Shown here in pieces: positions 36,480-48,835 of a DNA stretch of 64,000 nt. The notes beneath the pieces were generated by a model. That model was not told the DNA's origin. It did not search any database and saw nothing but the letters and a program-made list of their open reading frames with translations. A program made the translations under genes and the position numbers. Where the stretch lies: contig JBAIZL010000001.1 of NCBI GenBank assembly GCA_036971475.1, positions 140,894,692 through 140,958,691 on the forward strand, read 5' to 3'. The DNA is from Prosapia bicincta (Eukaryota; Arthropoda; Insecta; Hemiptera; Cercopidae). Position 1 is the stretch's first letter, and the number at the start of each line of letters is the position of its first letter.

Positions 36480-38032
36480 TGTTATCGAGTTTGAACAAAA
36501 GAATTTATTAGATTAATAAAATTTAAATACCATTATTTCCTGGAACTGTAACTAGTCTATCAAGAACTAAGGTAGTTTTAATTAACATATCCAGTGTTTC
36601 AAATGAATCATTCCTTTATAATATTGATTTATCGTTACATTTATTGATAAGACAAAAAATATCAGGTGTGTGTAATTTTGATAATGGAAAACATAATGAA
36701 CTAGATTGCCATTTAATTTTATTGGCTCTTACTATAACTACATTTCAGTTATTTATACATTTCAGTATTATTCTGATTACGGTTTCTGTGTTAGCGCAAA
36801 TGCGCACCACAAGGTTTTGTAACTTATTCATTGTTGTATCTAGAGCTCTTCTTATGGTTCCATTTCATTTTTTTGCAATTCTCTATCTTTCCTCTATTAT
36901 GAATCTCCTTGCAGCTGGATAGGTTTTTGATCCATCGGTAGATCTTTTATTGACTTTCTACAGAATTGGACAGAAAGCAAATGTTTGTGTCGAATGAATG
37001 TATTTAGATCTATTCCACGTCGCAAGTAATCAGTTTACGGCACTCTGTAGGCAATTTGCGCACAAGAACAACTACTCAGGTTTGCCTACTACTCAGGCAG
37101 TGTAATTTGTTGCAATTAGCAGTTGTACTGTCAAATAACTTTCATTTGAACCATTTTGCTTCATTGATTAAAAAAAAATTACAATCGTTGTGAGAGTCAT
37201 TATTGCATATGTTAATGTGGGCATCGGAATAAATTTATTAATAATTTTTTTCGATAAAGAGCGCTCTTGAGTTTTAATTTTCCTTTTTGGTTTATGCAGC
37301 TCTAATTTTGATAAATGTAACATAAATGAAAGAGCAGTGTAAAGTGGTGTATGAACAGCATCACATTTCAAGGGTTTCTAGATTGCTACTGGAAATACTG
37401 AGATTGTAAATATGAAATATTCGACCGTCCCTCTAAGTCCTCGTGGTGGTAACTTTCACTAGCCACCACTGTTTAAGGAAGCGCTTGTGCGTCAGTAACT
37501 CTACCGAGACGGAAGGATTCAGAGATTATTTCCCATGCACTAACCCATGCATAGTTGAAATATTGATGAAGGAAACAGAATGCAAGAATTAAAAATTCTC
37601 GGAATGAGAAAACGTGACAAGTAAAGGATCTTGACGGACTTGCTGAAGAACGGGTGACTTGTGATGGTGTTGTGTAAGTGATCCATTCTGTGTCACGAGG
37701 TACTTTTCCCTATTTTCTTGACTAGATGATCTGTACATACATATTGACCTCTTAGCCCTATTTAATTCCATTTAACTTTATCGTTCATACAAAATTTTTG
37801 ACAGTATTCGCCTATTTAGGTATACATAATTTTCAACAGATGCAGTATGTCTACTTATATCGACGACCTATTTACCTGCGAATATGTGTAATATATAATT
37901 CCTTTAAAACTCTATGTATACAGTTATAGATATAAAAATATTGTCTACTTTTTCAGTCCTACTTGTAAAAATGAAATTTGTTAGATAAGTAAACATTGTT
38001 CACCTCGTGTAGCATCGCTACAGTAAACTTAC
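36480..38032. other. No gene recognised
   Basis: AT-rich with short open frames of random composition. If the exon at 38033-38200 is real, 38032 downward would be its downstream intron. Confidence 0.45.
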
Positions 38033-38200
38033 TAATATCATCAGAATAAAGCATGGAGCTCCACCCATGCAATTTGGCTGGTGTAAACTGAACTGTTCCT
38101 CCAGGAAGCAGAGTCCCTTTAATATTGACGTTATGAATAGCAAGAGCTTCTGTTAACCAATTAGAAACGGATGTAATATATATTTCCGAAGTTCGGTAAT
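38033..38200 (-). CDS. Candidate internal coding exon, unrecognised
   Basis: A 168-base open segment on the minus strand, between an AG acceptor (38202-38201) and a consensus GTAAGT donor beginning at 38032. It would be a phase 1-1 exon encoding about 55 residues, including NWLTEALAIHNVNIK, PGGTVQFTPAKLHGW and SSMLYSDD. The composition looks more protein-like than neighbouring frames (balanced charge, two Trp, no low complexity). The acceptor's upstream tract is rich in T and G rather than a clean pyrimidine tract. I do not recognise the family. It could equally be an unrecognised transposon fragment or chance. No partner exon was found within several kb. Confidence 0.35.
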
Positions 38201-38202
38201 CT

Positions 38203-40179
38203 ATTACAACCCAACCCATAGATTAGGTCCTCTTACATCCCCTTGTTTTGTGCTGCAACTCTCAAATGTTCTATTTCCAGGATAACCGATATATCCGTAG
38301 CTATATTCTTTTATTTTGATATGGGCGCTTGGTTTCTTCTCATCAAAAGTAAAGCGACAAACTAGTTTCATGGCCAGGTTAGTTTCTCTGTAGATCTAAG
38401 CTCGCTTCACATCGCTTTGAAATTTAAACACAACAATGTCCATGGGTGTACACTAGAGCCCACTTCCAAGTTACTGTCATGAGCATTTGCAAGGACTATT
38501 TCCACTCATTAATCTTTGCTGTATGTTATAATAGTTCGAGTAGAGTTCGCCTGTGGGCAGACGACAGCCAAACAGGTAAAATGGCACACGATAGGCCTAT
38601 ATACATCACGAAAATGTGTACATATCGGTCCTAAGAAGGAAGTTGACCTTAAGGTTCAGTATATACACTTTATTAGTTTTAGATTCATTAACAATAATTA
38701 CACGTGCTTGTGATACAACTCTTTTTACATTAAGAAAACAGTTTCTTCCATTGTTGAACATATTCTAACTCCATTCACATAGGCGAAAATCTTGAGTGTT
38801 AAAAAAAGTTTATTTTTAACTGGAAGCAAATAAATTCAATACTATTGTCCGACCTGGTTTATTTATACACTTTCCAAGTAACTCGTTTCGGAGAGTGTAC
38901 ATTATCAAAACCTGTTTCCGTACTCTCTGGGGTTATGGCGAGTGGCACAAATTTGTGGCTGGCCCTAGGAGCAATAAATACAATGGATACGTCATTCACT
39001 CATAATTAAAATCTGATTTTCTTTTAAGCATATTTCATACAAAGAACAGGATCTTTTACCCTTCTTAAATTTTAAACAAATATGTACTTGTTTTTTTTAA
39101 TAAGGCATTTAAATAAAACTTATACAACAAAATGATAACAAAAGTTTTACCAAAGAAACATTTCATTTGTCTTTCCCAGGTATACTTGTATCAAACACTA
39201 TATTCTTGACGGTGAATACTGTCATGCGTTGTTTTTTAGAAATGTGTATTTTTAGTATTAACCAATCGCCTATAGAGTATATGAATGATTGCCAATACTA
39301 ACTTTTCTTTACACGAGTTTGGGTTCCCAGAACCCGGCCAGTCCTACTCTGCAGAGCTGCCTCCGATTCAATTTCATGTGGTTAGTAACCCTACTGCGAG
39401 AGAGGGAATTTGATAGATTCCCCATGTACCAAGCTAATAGCTATCCGTGGAGAATCATGAGATAGTGAAATGAAGCAGGACGGTAGGATGTCGTGCAAGA
39501 GCGGGATGAAAAAACCTGGCAAGAAAGAAACTCTTCCAGAAAAATCCCCGCGATAGATCACGCAAGAACTCTTGTGGCTAGGGTATCCTTATACTAAGGG
39601 ATAAAATGTACTGGTCTGATAAATAGAGAAGGATCATGGAATAGAAACAAGTTTTATATTGGAAGTTTTTGTATCGAACCAGAGTTGATCCTAGAAAGTT
39701 ACCTATTCTTTACACAGCCTAATAGGAAGAAGGATGTGTGGCTAATAATGACACAGCGGTCACATTATTATACCAGTTATTTAGAAAAATGTTTACATCC
39801 TAAAACCGTAGTGAAATTATTTCCACTGATCTTGAAGAATTAATGGAAGTGCGACTACGCCTACGGACTGCTCCATTTAGTAGTGTTTTTATACCTGAAC
39901 TATTTATTACCATCAAAACATTAATTGCATTATTTTTGTTTACCTCTTACAGAACAGCTCTTCCGGTTAGGTATTCTACAAAAGTTCTGCGCTAAAAAAT
40001 TATGCACAAGGCAACATTTTGCAGGTAACAGCAAGGTCAACGGAAACACAAGGTAAAAGAGATAAAACTGTGTTGTTATTTACATAATATATAGACTTAC
40101 ACTTCTATCTGGCTAATTAGGAGAATTTACAAATGTAAAATATTACTAACAAACTCCCATTAATTTACCAAATAGGCTA
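38203..40179. other. No gene recognised
   Basis: Short open frames only. A moderately GC-rich segment at 39310-39600 shows no open frame of note and no known repeat. Confidence 0.45.
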
Positions 40180-40239
40180 GTTTCGACGCCATGATCTCAT
40201 GAATGTTTGATGCTACGAGAAGTCCCAGAGCTTCGTCAG
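40180..40239 (-). ncRNA. Hammerhead-like boxes with a long insert
   Basis: On the minus strand: CTGACGA (40239-40233), about 48 bases with only partial self-pairing, then GAAAC (40184-40180). Both boxes match the hammerhead consensus, and the TAGTTTCGAC context recurs at 59741. Stem II is not convincing, so this could be chance or a long-stem variant. Confidence 0.25.
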
Positions 40240-40279
40240 TAGTGTCAGGTTACCAACAGCAAGCACAATCAAACTCTCT

Positions 40280-40300
40280 CACACACACACACACATACAT

Positions 40301-40333
<33 letters not shown>

Positions 40334-40345
40334 AATATATATAAA
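40280..40345. repeat. (CA)n/(TA)n microsatellite
   Basis: An interrupted CA repeat followed by a TA repeat. Confidence 0.95.
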
Positions 40346-41215
40346 TATAAATTTGTGATGAAGAATATTATTTTGGTGGAATTTTTTATATGCTTATTTT
40401 TGAGGAGGTTTAAAACTGGCATTACGGGACGATGCCGCAGTCATTGACGATTTAACCACCATGTCATCCAAACATATTTTTACAAAATTTAATATTTCCT
40501 TCGTACTTCAACTTATTCCTTTTGTGCTTCTATTAGGAGAGTAGAAGACACTTAATGACAATTTTTCTTTTTTGGTGTTTCTTAAAATTGTAGTAACCTT
40601 TTGGTTTTAAAAGTTTGTATTTTTCATTCAGACTATTGTAGTGGTCTTTATTGCTGTATTGCAATGTAGCTTAAGTATACGGTTAGGGTAGATTTGGTTA
40701 AAAATAAAGTTGACTAGAACACGGGGGATAAGTTTCAAGTGAAACACTGCCTACATATTTCGTGAATAAATGCAAAATGTAAGGGACTTGACTTGTTAAC
40801 AAACTTTGTTTTTTTTTATAATACAATCGATCCTAATCGGATATTTTGAAACCCTATTGTTCTAAAAAGAAACTAATAAATAACACAGAAAATAAATAAC
40901 ACAAACATTGTCTTACCACTACAACCTTAACCGTATTTACATTTAGTTTGCAAAGTATTCATGCTCGGTGACCACGAAAATTAACTTATTTTTCATGCCA
41001 AACAAAAATGTTAAGTTTTGTAGTTTCTGAGGAAGGCTGCTCTCAAAATGTACATACAAATTATAAAAAATTATTGTGGAGTTTGTTGATTATTATAGAT
41101 TCCAAGTTTGTTTTACAATAGCGATGAGAAATGTAAAAGGTTTAATGAGCACGATTTTTTTATTCAAAAATAACTAAAACACTTCTAAATATTTCACAAA
41201 CTTGCCTTAGTAGTA
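40346..41215. other. No gene seen
   Basis: AT-rich; nothing recognised. Confidence 0.5.
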
Positions 41216-41221
41216 CTTACT

Positions 41222-41425
41222 TATATTTGATGAGGACGGCCGTTTCGGGTAATGTGTACCCAGACCGTCAGAACCGTAGAACTTTGAGGATCTGAGTTGA
41301 CAATGAGACACATCTCTCGAAACGGCCTTCCTCAACAAATACAAGTAATTGCTACGATAGGCAAGTTTGTGAAGTATTTAAAAGTGTTTTAGTGGAATCT
41401 AGTAGCTCACGTGAAGACGGAACCA
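41222..41425 (+). mobile_element. Solo PLE 3' tail with inverted repeat
   Basis: From 41292 it matches the tail after the PLE fragment (29762-29890) over about 130 bases. Upstream, 41222-41262 is an imperfect inverted copy of 41302-41345, sharing TATTTG-TGAGGA-GGCCGTTTCG, so the segment can fold on itself. The CTGAGTTGA box, a perfect GAGA/TCTC stem with a CACA loop, and GAAAC (41319-41323) repeat the hammerhead-like layout. No PLE coding sequence is attached. Confidence 0.6.
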
Positions 41426-42890
41426 ACAAATTTAAAAAATAACTGTTTTCGGTGAAATGTTTTTCAGACATTTTTTTAAACGTAAAATGGAACCACAGGA
41501 TATTTAATTCATATGAATTACTATACACGCGTTACAGAAGTACAATTTTGTACATATTTTTAACCATTATTATAAAAAAGAACTAAGAAATAAAGGGACA
41601 AATTTTTTCGAAATTTGAATAGAATTATACCAAATAATATACTAGTAACAAGCAGTAAACTTAGGCGTAAAAGAGTTATTTTAAACACAATTCTCTGAGT
41701 GCGTATTTATGTATGCATCGCTCCTACATATTCCCAAAAATTATCAAAATACAGTCAATCATTCTCCCACTCAATTAACACATTTCAGAGACGACTGAAG
41801 AAGCCTAGGCAGCCGTGGTTACCAAATCCGCTCACGAAGAGATCTTCTCAGAATTATTTCCTCTCCAAGACACAATAATGAATGGTGGTAATCAAGGTGT
41901 AGTTACAGAATTTTACGATGCGAGCGCGCTCTTTTTCCCCAGCCAGTGAAAACTTGGACAGCACAGCAAGGTCGCGCTCTCTTGGGTGGTCCAACTTCAA
42001 TTTCTAACAAACAATACTCTTTATTTTTGTTTCACTTTGTACAAGAAAAATACATATATTACAACTGTATCCAGTGAGCTGTGAATTTATAGTACGTCTT
42101 TAAATATAAAATATATGTTTACATAAGGTTTTTTAAGAGTATTAGTCATGTTGTTTTATAAATAAAAAAATTACAAAATATTTGTCTTAAAACATTATCA
42201 TAACATAATATAAAGATTACAATTCTCCTAATACTTAGTATCAAATCGCTAAATTTTCCTAATAAAATGATTTTTCTTAACAAATGTAATTTACAATAGT
42301 TTTACGTTGAAAACACTGTTTTAATAAATCTTCAGCCTAAAATCAATTTTCGCTATATTTTTTTACAAAATCACATTTTTTACTTGCACTCATCCCAAAA
42401 TTTTAGTTATCTACAAGTTTTTGACTTCATCCTTAGGTTTACTAACTCATTACAATAGTTACCATCCGTAATAGTATACATATTCAATGGAAGTAAATAA
42501 CTAAAAAACAATGCTTTTACTTTCTATATGAAAGCAATTGACTTTCTACTTTTGAATTTAAGAATAAAAGAAATACAATACATGATTTCGTGCTAGTGTT
42601 CAGAATGTATTTTCCTTACGTTCTTTCAAAGTAACATTGTATTATGACTCGAAACTCAATAATGTAACTGGAACTGTTCCATTATTTTCCAAAGTAATCC
42701 GGACATATCTGGATAACGATTTAACTTCGATTTGATAACCAGTGTCCATGAATAGGATTAAAAAATATTAATAATACCTTTGCTAATAAATTAGGCAGGG
42801 ACGTTCCTAGGCCATACAAGATTAAAAGTGAAAGCTTTAGCAGGAATTAAGGCCTGTGAAGTTTTGAACAATTTCTTGGGCCTGGGTTTC
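41426..42890. other. No gene seen
   Basis: AT-rich; no supported feature. Confidence 0.5.
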
Positions 42891-43745
42891 TCTATCTCTT
42901 GGAAGATAAAGACCAGGTTTACTTGAGGTATCTTGTCTACAAGATACCCTACGTATACCCTACGCCTTTTACTATAGGATCATTATCTCCCTCCCTGGCC
43001 TCTTCCTACACCTATATCTAACGGGTAGACAAAGAGCTAAGACTACAACAGAGATGTCTACTTCAGGTACTTGGCCTATCCCATTCTGTCCGTAACTCCT
43101 ACTCCTTTTACCAGAGCTCCCTCTTCTTTCTTCCTATGCCTTGATCTAATGGGTAGACACCAAGTTATGCCTGTAATAGATACGTCTATTTCAGGTACCT
43201 TGCCCGTCCTAACTCCCGTTCGTAACTCTTACACCCTTTACTATAGGATCACTATCTTTCTCCCTTGGCTCTTCCTACACCTTTGTCTAACGGGTAGACA
43301 CAGAGCTAAGACTGCAATAAATATGTCTACTTCAGGTACCTTGTACATCCTATTCATAACTCTTACACCCTTTACTATAGGATCACTATCTTCCTCCCTT
43401 GGCTCTTCCTACACCTTCCTACACCTTTGTCTAACGGGTAGACACAGAGCTAAGACTACAATAGAGATATCTACTTCAGGCACCTGGCCCCCTATTCTGT
43501 CCGTAACTCCTACACCTTTTACTAGAGGGTCATTATCTCCCTGCTTCTTCCTTCCTATGCCTTAATTTAACGGGTATACACCTAGTTATGGCTATAACAG
43601 AGTTGTCTACTACAGGTATCTAGCCCATCCTATTCTGTCCCTAACTCCTACACCCTTCATTATGTTACTATTTCGCTCCGTTCCTATCGGGATGACAGCG
43701 AATTACGACTACAATAGAAATGTCTACTTCAGGTACCTGGCCCAC
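42890..43745. repeat. ~140-bp diverged tandem array, about six copies
   Basis: Landmarks recur in order: CTAACGGGTAGACA (43022, 43150, 43294, 43435, 43574) and TCTACTTCAGGTAC (43054, 43186, 43326, 43471, 43604, 43721). The spacing is 117-145 bases with many indels. The 164-codon plus-strand frame (43071-43565) is repeat translation. Confidence 0.9.
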
Positions 43746-44159
43746 GCTAGCCATAATTCACACCCACTTCTAAGGAAACGTGGATTTCTGTAATTAGACA
43801 TTCCAGTTCAAGGCTAGATAAGTGTGCCTGTAAAGGTCGAAAACCTTCTCATCGCCATGAAAGGAGCACATACACATCCATCATTGAAGTCCACGTGCTA
43901 GGAAACTTGCAGAACACACTACTACGTTAGTTTTTACTAACTTTTGCTTTTCATAAGCTGTACGAATGCACAATGGGCTACTTGCAGTCGTTAATCGTTG
44001 ATGTACTGTATAACCGTTGGGGCTTAATTGTTAAAGTTCTTCTGAGATACGAGGCACCAGATCGCCAGACAATGTATACAACCCTTTTCCTTTTGGCTCA
44101 ACCTTTATTCTTCCCACAACTTGGACTAACGTGCAGACGGGGCTACTTCGAATGATCAA

Positions 44160-44244
44160 AATTCAACTAACCAAAGCGTACGCACACAATTTACGCAACC
44201 TCTCAACTAGCCAAAATACGCGTGATTCTAATAATCGTAAGTGC
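44160..44244. repeat. TCAACTAACCAAA motif cluster outside the foldback arm
   Basis: Two or three variants of the TCAACTANCCAAA motif lie just left of the foldback element. They match motifs inside its arms, which suggests the element's left edge is older or longer than the clean inverted repeat. Confidence 0.5.
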
Positions 44245-44900
44245 ACGGAGTCATAGCGTAGTGTCTGCACGGATAGCCTTCAAATGACCAACATTCAACT
44301 AACCAAAATACGTGACGTTCAACTAAACGAAAGTGCACAAACTTCAACTACGCAAATTACTTCAACTGAAAGAAATGTTGCGGGCTATGTTATTGCAGTT
44401 TCGATTATTTACAATAATAATTTTTTCGGTGTATTTTCTAATACCTAAACGAAAGTGCACGGACTTTAACTAACCAAAGCACACGAAATTCAACTGAAAG
44501 AAATGTTGCGGGTTATAGTTTTGCCGTTCCGCAGGCGTTCATCGCACAACTTGAAATTAATAAATGGCAAGTAATATTTCTGTAAATATCTAAACTTAGT
44601 AGTTTTGATTACTACCTTTAAAATTATATATCAAAATACTACGGTTCAACTTTATCGTTATTAAAAAAATGTAATGCAGCAATATTATTCGGTTTGATTA
44701 GACCATAGATCGTAAAGTATCTTATTATAATTTAAATAGTCGGAATGGCAATAAGATAGCCCGCAATATTTCTTTCAGTTGAAGTAATTTGGTTAGTTGA
44801 AGTCCGTGCACTTTTGTTTAGTTGAATGTCACGTATTTTGGTTAGTTGAATGTTGATCATTTGAAGGCTATCCGTGCAGACACTACGCTATGACTCCGAT
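44245..44900. mobile_element. Foldback element with ~150-bp inverted arms
   Basis: Arms at about 44245-44400 and 44745-44900 are reverse complements at roughly nine bases in ten. They start GGAGTCATAGCGTAGTGTCT and run past CGGATAGCCTTCAAATGA to GAAAGAAATNTTGCGGGCTA. Inside each arm, variants of TTCAACTAACCAAA / TTCAACTAAACGAAA recur every 20-30 bases, and more copies lie at 44440-44510 in the interior. There is no coding capacity. This is probably a non-autonomous DNA transposon with subterminal transposase-binding repeats; no target duplication was identified. Confidence 0.75.
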
Positions 44901-47900
44901 AGGGATGTGTACTTCAGCGGTCCTAAACAAGCCAACGATTGACCTTCTTTATCCAAGAACACGTCGTCTTACAGCCTCACTTTGGTCATATCTATATTCG
45001 AAATTCTTTGCTTTCTCCATAGACGATTAAAATCAATGAATTCAATGAAAACAAATCTTTATCTACAGCAATTAGGAATTAGTATAATGCCTTTATGTAA
45101 ATTTCCGCAACACAGAATCAGCCTAAAACTAAGTTTTACAATTCCGAAAGTTGTTTAGTATTAATATTTATATAATTCAGTCCGTGAAATGGGCATTGCG
45201 ATATTATAACTAAATTATATATCTTGGAATTAAGAGTTTTATTAGTTTCATTGTATTACACGCTACACTGGTTATAGTTGTAAGTAATCGTTATAAAACA
45301 GAAATGTAATTATATTATGAAGGAAAGAGAGGATTCAAACAGCAACAATGTTTGTTTTTAATAGATTACAAAGAACTGAGCAATGATTTTATATTTTACA
45401 AATTTTGAAATAAACCTTATTTAAATTTGTTCTCAATAAACACCAACACATATTGTCAAAACGTGGTAAACATAAAACCACTTTGCTTCAATAAACCAAA
45501 CTATTTGCTGCACACCAGCTGATCATTGTTGGTGAAAGCTACAATATTATCCATGAATGAAAAAAAGAACCACGTGAATTGGGCATGCATTTCGAAATAT
45601 TGATACCAATTGTACTCAAACCTGTGGAATAAGAACACCTTTATAATCTAAGTTTAAAATGGGACGAACTCCGAAAAGCAAGACCCCATACGCAAGTAGT
45701 AGCGTAATGGCAAGTTCCTTTTTACATTTATTTAACGGCTTTGTTTTCTAGTTCTACAAATTTGTGTACAAATGGTTGCATAATGAGCGGGCTCAATCTC
45801 AGTTTATACAAGGGTTTCTCCCGTTTCTATTCACATAACAAAAGAATTCCGCGCCACCAGCACGACTTTTCTGAGAGAAAGCATTGTTATTTTGGATAAA
45901 CAACTGATACTATATATCTCTTTGGTGTGTTTCTATTTTTTACAAACAAAACTAAATAAAAATACAGGCCGTAGACCAAAATAAATTAAGATTATAAACT
46001 CTGTGTATCCCACCACTATGTTACTGTACATAAACTTTGTATACAATAAAACAATATTTACAAATAACTATACTCTAAACATACAAACTAACACACGCAC
46101 AAACATATCGACTGAAAATAAATAAGTTAAAAGTAAACTTTGCCTACGAGATGAATGGACTTTCCAAAGTTAAGTAGTTTCGTAAACTGCCGCTGGGAGA
46201 GCTAAGTTAATCCAAAAGCTCCTAGTACTATGCCTGATTTCAGTAGGACCTTTATAGGTTTTATTACGGTGTAAATAAACCTCCCAAGCGTCGTTTCATG
46301 GAACTACTAATAATGTGAAGCCTGATCTCGTATTTAACAATGTTTGGTGAAGTTGGTAAATTCATTGTTGATTCCGAATACGTCAATTCGAGTTTGTTTG
46401 CTCCATAAAATATAGTCGCAAAGAAATTATTCGATTAACGTTGAAAACTCAATGATACATATAAAATTTTACAACTTAAATAGGAAAACACCAAATGTTT
46501 TAATCGATATCATGAAGTCAGAACTCCAAATGCACAAATTGAGAATAAAATAGAGCCTACTATGGGAACTTAAATATTTTATTATTATCAATATTCTTTG
46601 TAACTACCTTATGAAAATTATAAGTAGGCCTATATTGTTTAAAAATTGTTAAAGTAATAAATAACATTTTTATATTTCATTGAGGTTTTAAGGCCCAAAT
46701 AGTCTTCTCATTGCAATATAGATGGCACTTCTGTGAAACCTCAGAAGTCCTTACTTTCCTGGTACAAACGTGGTAAGGCTTAGAAGAAACATCTTGAGAG
46801 CGGTGAAAGTCCTTTGTAACCCTGAAACTTATATAAACGATTTCAATATCCTCTTGAGAAGTATGCGGTTATAATGAATCTTGGCGAGACGGTACATATC
46901 CCATATTAGATATCTTTTTTTGTTTGTTTTAACAACAAAAAATATTCAGTTGGCAACGCTTGTTAGAAGAAATAACAACAGAACCTATTGTAAAAGGAAA
47001 CAAATAAAGTATGTAGATACATTTTAAAAACTTATCAAGATGAATATACAACACATAAAAATATACGAGACCGAATCCAAAACTGAATGAATACATGTAG
47101 ATCATGTCGCGTATCGAATTTGTTAATCGTAAGATGGGAGTCCATGATTACTGTAAATTCGCGAAGCAAAATTTTTAGAAGTAAAATAAAGTTTTTCGGA
47201 ATATTTTAAAATTAAAACTTATCTAAGGCAATGAGCCCACATTAGGAAACATATGAATTTACCAACTAGCACCAGCAATGTTTCTAAAGCATCAACATCT
47301 TCCTAATGTAGAGGACGTTTAAGGAACGTATTATCCGCGCTTCTGGAGAATACGCACGCGCAAACACAGATCCGTTGGTATAACTGAGCAACAAGGATAT
47401 CTTTTGTCAACGTTGGTAACTTAAGAAGCGTTTTGGCGCATGCGTAACTCGAAACTGTTATGATTGGTAGATATTCTATAAATACTGCTGCAGGTGAGGT
47501 TGAGGTAGGTGCTTCTTTGTCTATGTATGCTGACACAGTCATAACAATCTGAAAGCAAAGGTGAATTGTTTTAGTGCGTCTAATATTATTCAAATCAAAT
47601 AAAAGAATTAAAAGCATATTGTTGAAAAACTAGGGAGTAAATGAGGGTTATTTATTTTCTAATGTGCAATAATACCTGATGTAAATGTTTACTTTTTATT
47701 TAATTATTATTAATTTTGATTTAGTAAATTTAACTTTGTTATTGGCTATTATCAAATTTTAATTGTTGAAATTAATAACTCAATAGATGGGTATTAGGTT
47801 TTCCTAGAATTAACAAAATTAGATTTATTAACTTTTTAAATTTCATACACCGTAAGAAATGATAAAATGATATGCGATAACAAAATTTTTTTAAATCTAT

Positions 47901-48110
47901 TACAAATCTATGCTGCTTAGAAACTAAAGTCATTTCGAAGCCATTGCCCAATACCTTATATTTATCAAGTCCTCTAATATAAATGGTTTGTATATTTCCA
48001 GTTTTGATTTTTAGTTCTTCCGACACGTGTTATGTGATTTCTCTGAAAAAAATTAGCTAATTTAGTCCCTGATTGGGATTTAACAAGGGCGTTTGCATTG
48101 TCTTGTAGGC
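44901..48110. other. No gene recognised
   Basis: A minus-strand frame at 47303-47617 is preceded, in its middle, by a good acceptor (CACCTTTGCTTTCAG, ending near 47546), but the encoded peptide resembles nothing I know and no donor pairs with it. The rest is AT-rich. Confidence 0.4.
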
Positions 48111-48114
48111 CTAT

Positions 48115-48141
48115 CTGAAGATGGTTACTTGGTATCCGAAA
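48115..48141 (+). ncRNA. Hammerhead-like core hairpin, well paired
   Basis: CTGAAGA (48115-48121), then GGTTAC/GTATCC pairing (48123-48128 with 48132-48137, one U-U mismatch) around a TTG loop, then GAAA (48138-48141). Both conserved boxes fit the hammerhead consensus, with one unpaired T between the first box and the stem. It lies just beyond the 3' end of the Gas1-like gene, on the opposite strand. Stems I and III are not evident. Confidence 0.4.
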
Positions 48142-48189
48142 TGTACATAAGACTAAAATAATAATATTTGTGGTTAGAAGTTTGTTGTG

Positions 48190-48195
48190 TTTATT
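48190..48195 (-). terminator. Possible poly(A) signal of the Gas1-like gene
   Basis: AATAAA on the minus strand, about 175 bases after the stop codon at 48368. It is the first such hexamer I noticed downstream. AATAAA is frequent by chance in AT-rich DNA. Confidence 0.3.
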
Positions 48196-48367
48196 AATTA
48201 TTAATAATAAATTACAGTAAATTATTCCAAGTAATTTGTTAAGGTTAGTTTTTAGTGGAACATATTTTAGTGGAAGCGAATTTCGATTATAATTTGTTTG
48301 CTGTTTTATAAATGAACCTAGGCTGGGACAAGCATTTACCATTGTTTAAAAGTTTAACTTACCATTG

Positions 48368-48835
48368 TCACGTAACCAGAAGACGCCAAGTAATTACTAT
48401 ACTAAGTAGAGGTGCTGGCGATATCAAACTAGCGCCGCTTTCCCGCGCTTGTCGAGGCGCTAGCTCGTTACTCTCCACGTCTGGTTCCGGTTCTTTGTGG
48501 AAACACAGTCTGGCCATGTTGGTCCTGATGCCAGAACAGTTGTAGTCTTCCCTGCCATTGCACACGCAAGTGTCCAACTTGGCGGCCTTCTCCTGTCGTC
48601 GCAGGATATTGATGGCATTCTTGCATCGGTAAGGGCACTTCCTCCCGTGAAACATGCTCTTGCAAAACCTATTATAGTGGAAGAGCGCTTCGGAACACTC
48701 GTTGTCGGCGGCACAGATGTAGTGCGCAAGATTGCAAGACATTACCGGCTCGTTCAAGGCTCTGGTGACGTGAGGACGGCACACTTCCACTTTGTTCTTC
48801 GTGTCCTTGCACATCTCGTCGTCTTTGCACTCGCA
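48368..48835 (-). CDS. Gas1: Gas1-like gene, terminal coding exon
   Basis: It begins after a strong acceptor (CTTCTCTTTGTTTCAG, ending at 48836) in phase 0 and runs 155 codons to a TGA at 48370-48368. It encodes the last four cysteines of domain 1 (CECKDDEMC...), all of domain 2 (SCNLAHYICAADNEC... to CVCNGREDYNC) and the hydrophobic tail LISPAPLLSIVITWRLLVT. Open frames on the plus strand here are shadows. A GTAAGT just past the stop was considered as a donor, but the frame has already closed and the GPI-like tail argues the protein ends here. Confidence 0.85.
   Translation of the reverse strand, partial: CECKDDEMCKDTKNKVEVCRPHVTRALNEPVMSCNLAHYICAADNECSEALFHYNRFCKSMFHGRKCPYRCKNAINILRRQEKAAKLDTCVCNGREDYNCSGIRTNMARLCFHKEPEPDVESNELAPRQARESGASLISPAPLLSIVITWRLLVT

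Noticed and set aside
43071..43565. 164-codon frame
   Set aside because: It lies wholly in the ~140-bp tandem array and has the array's periodicity.
47303..47546. Extra exon of the Gas1-like gene after a good acceptor
   Set aside because: The Gas1-like frame has already ended in a GPI-like tail and stop, and the peptide resembles nothing known.
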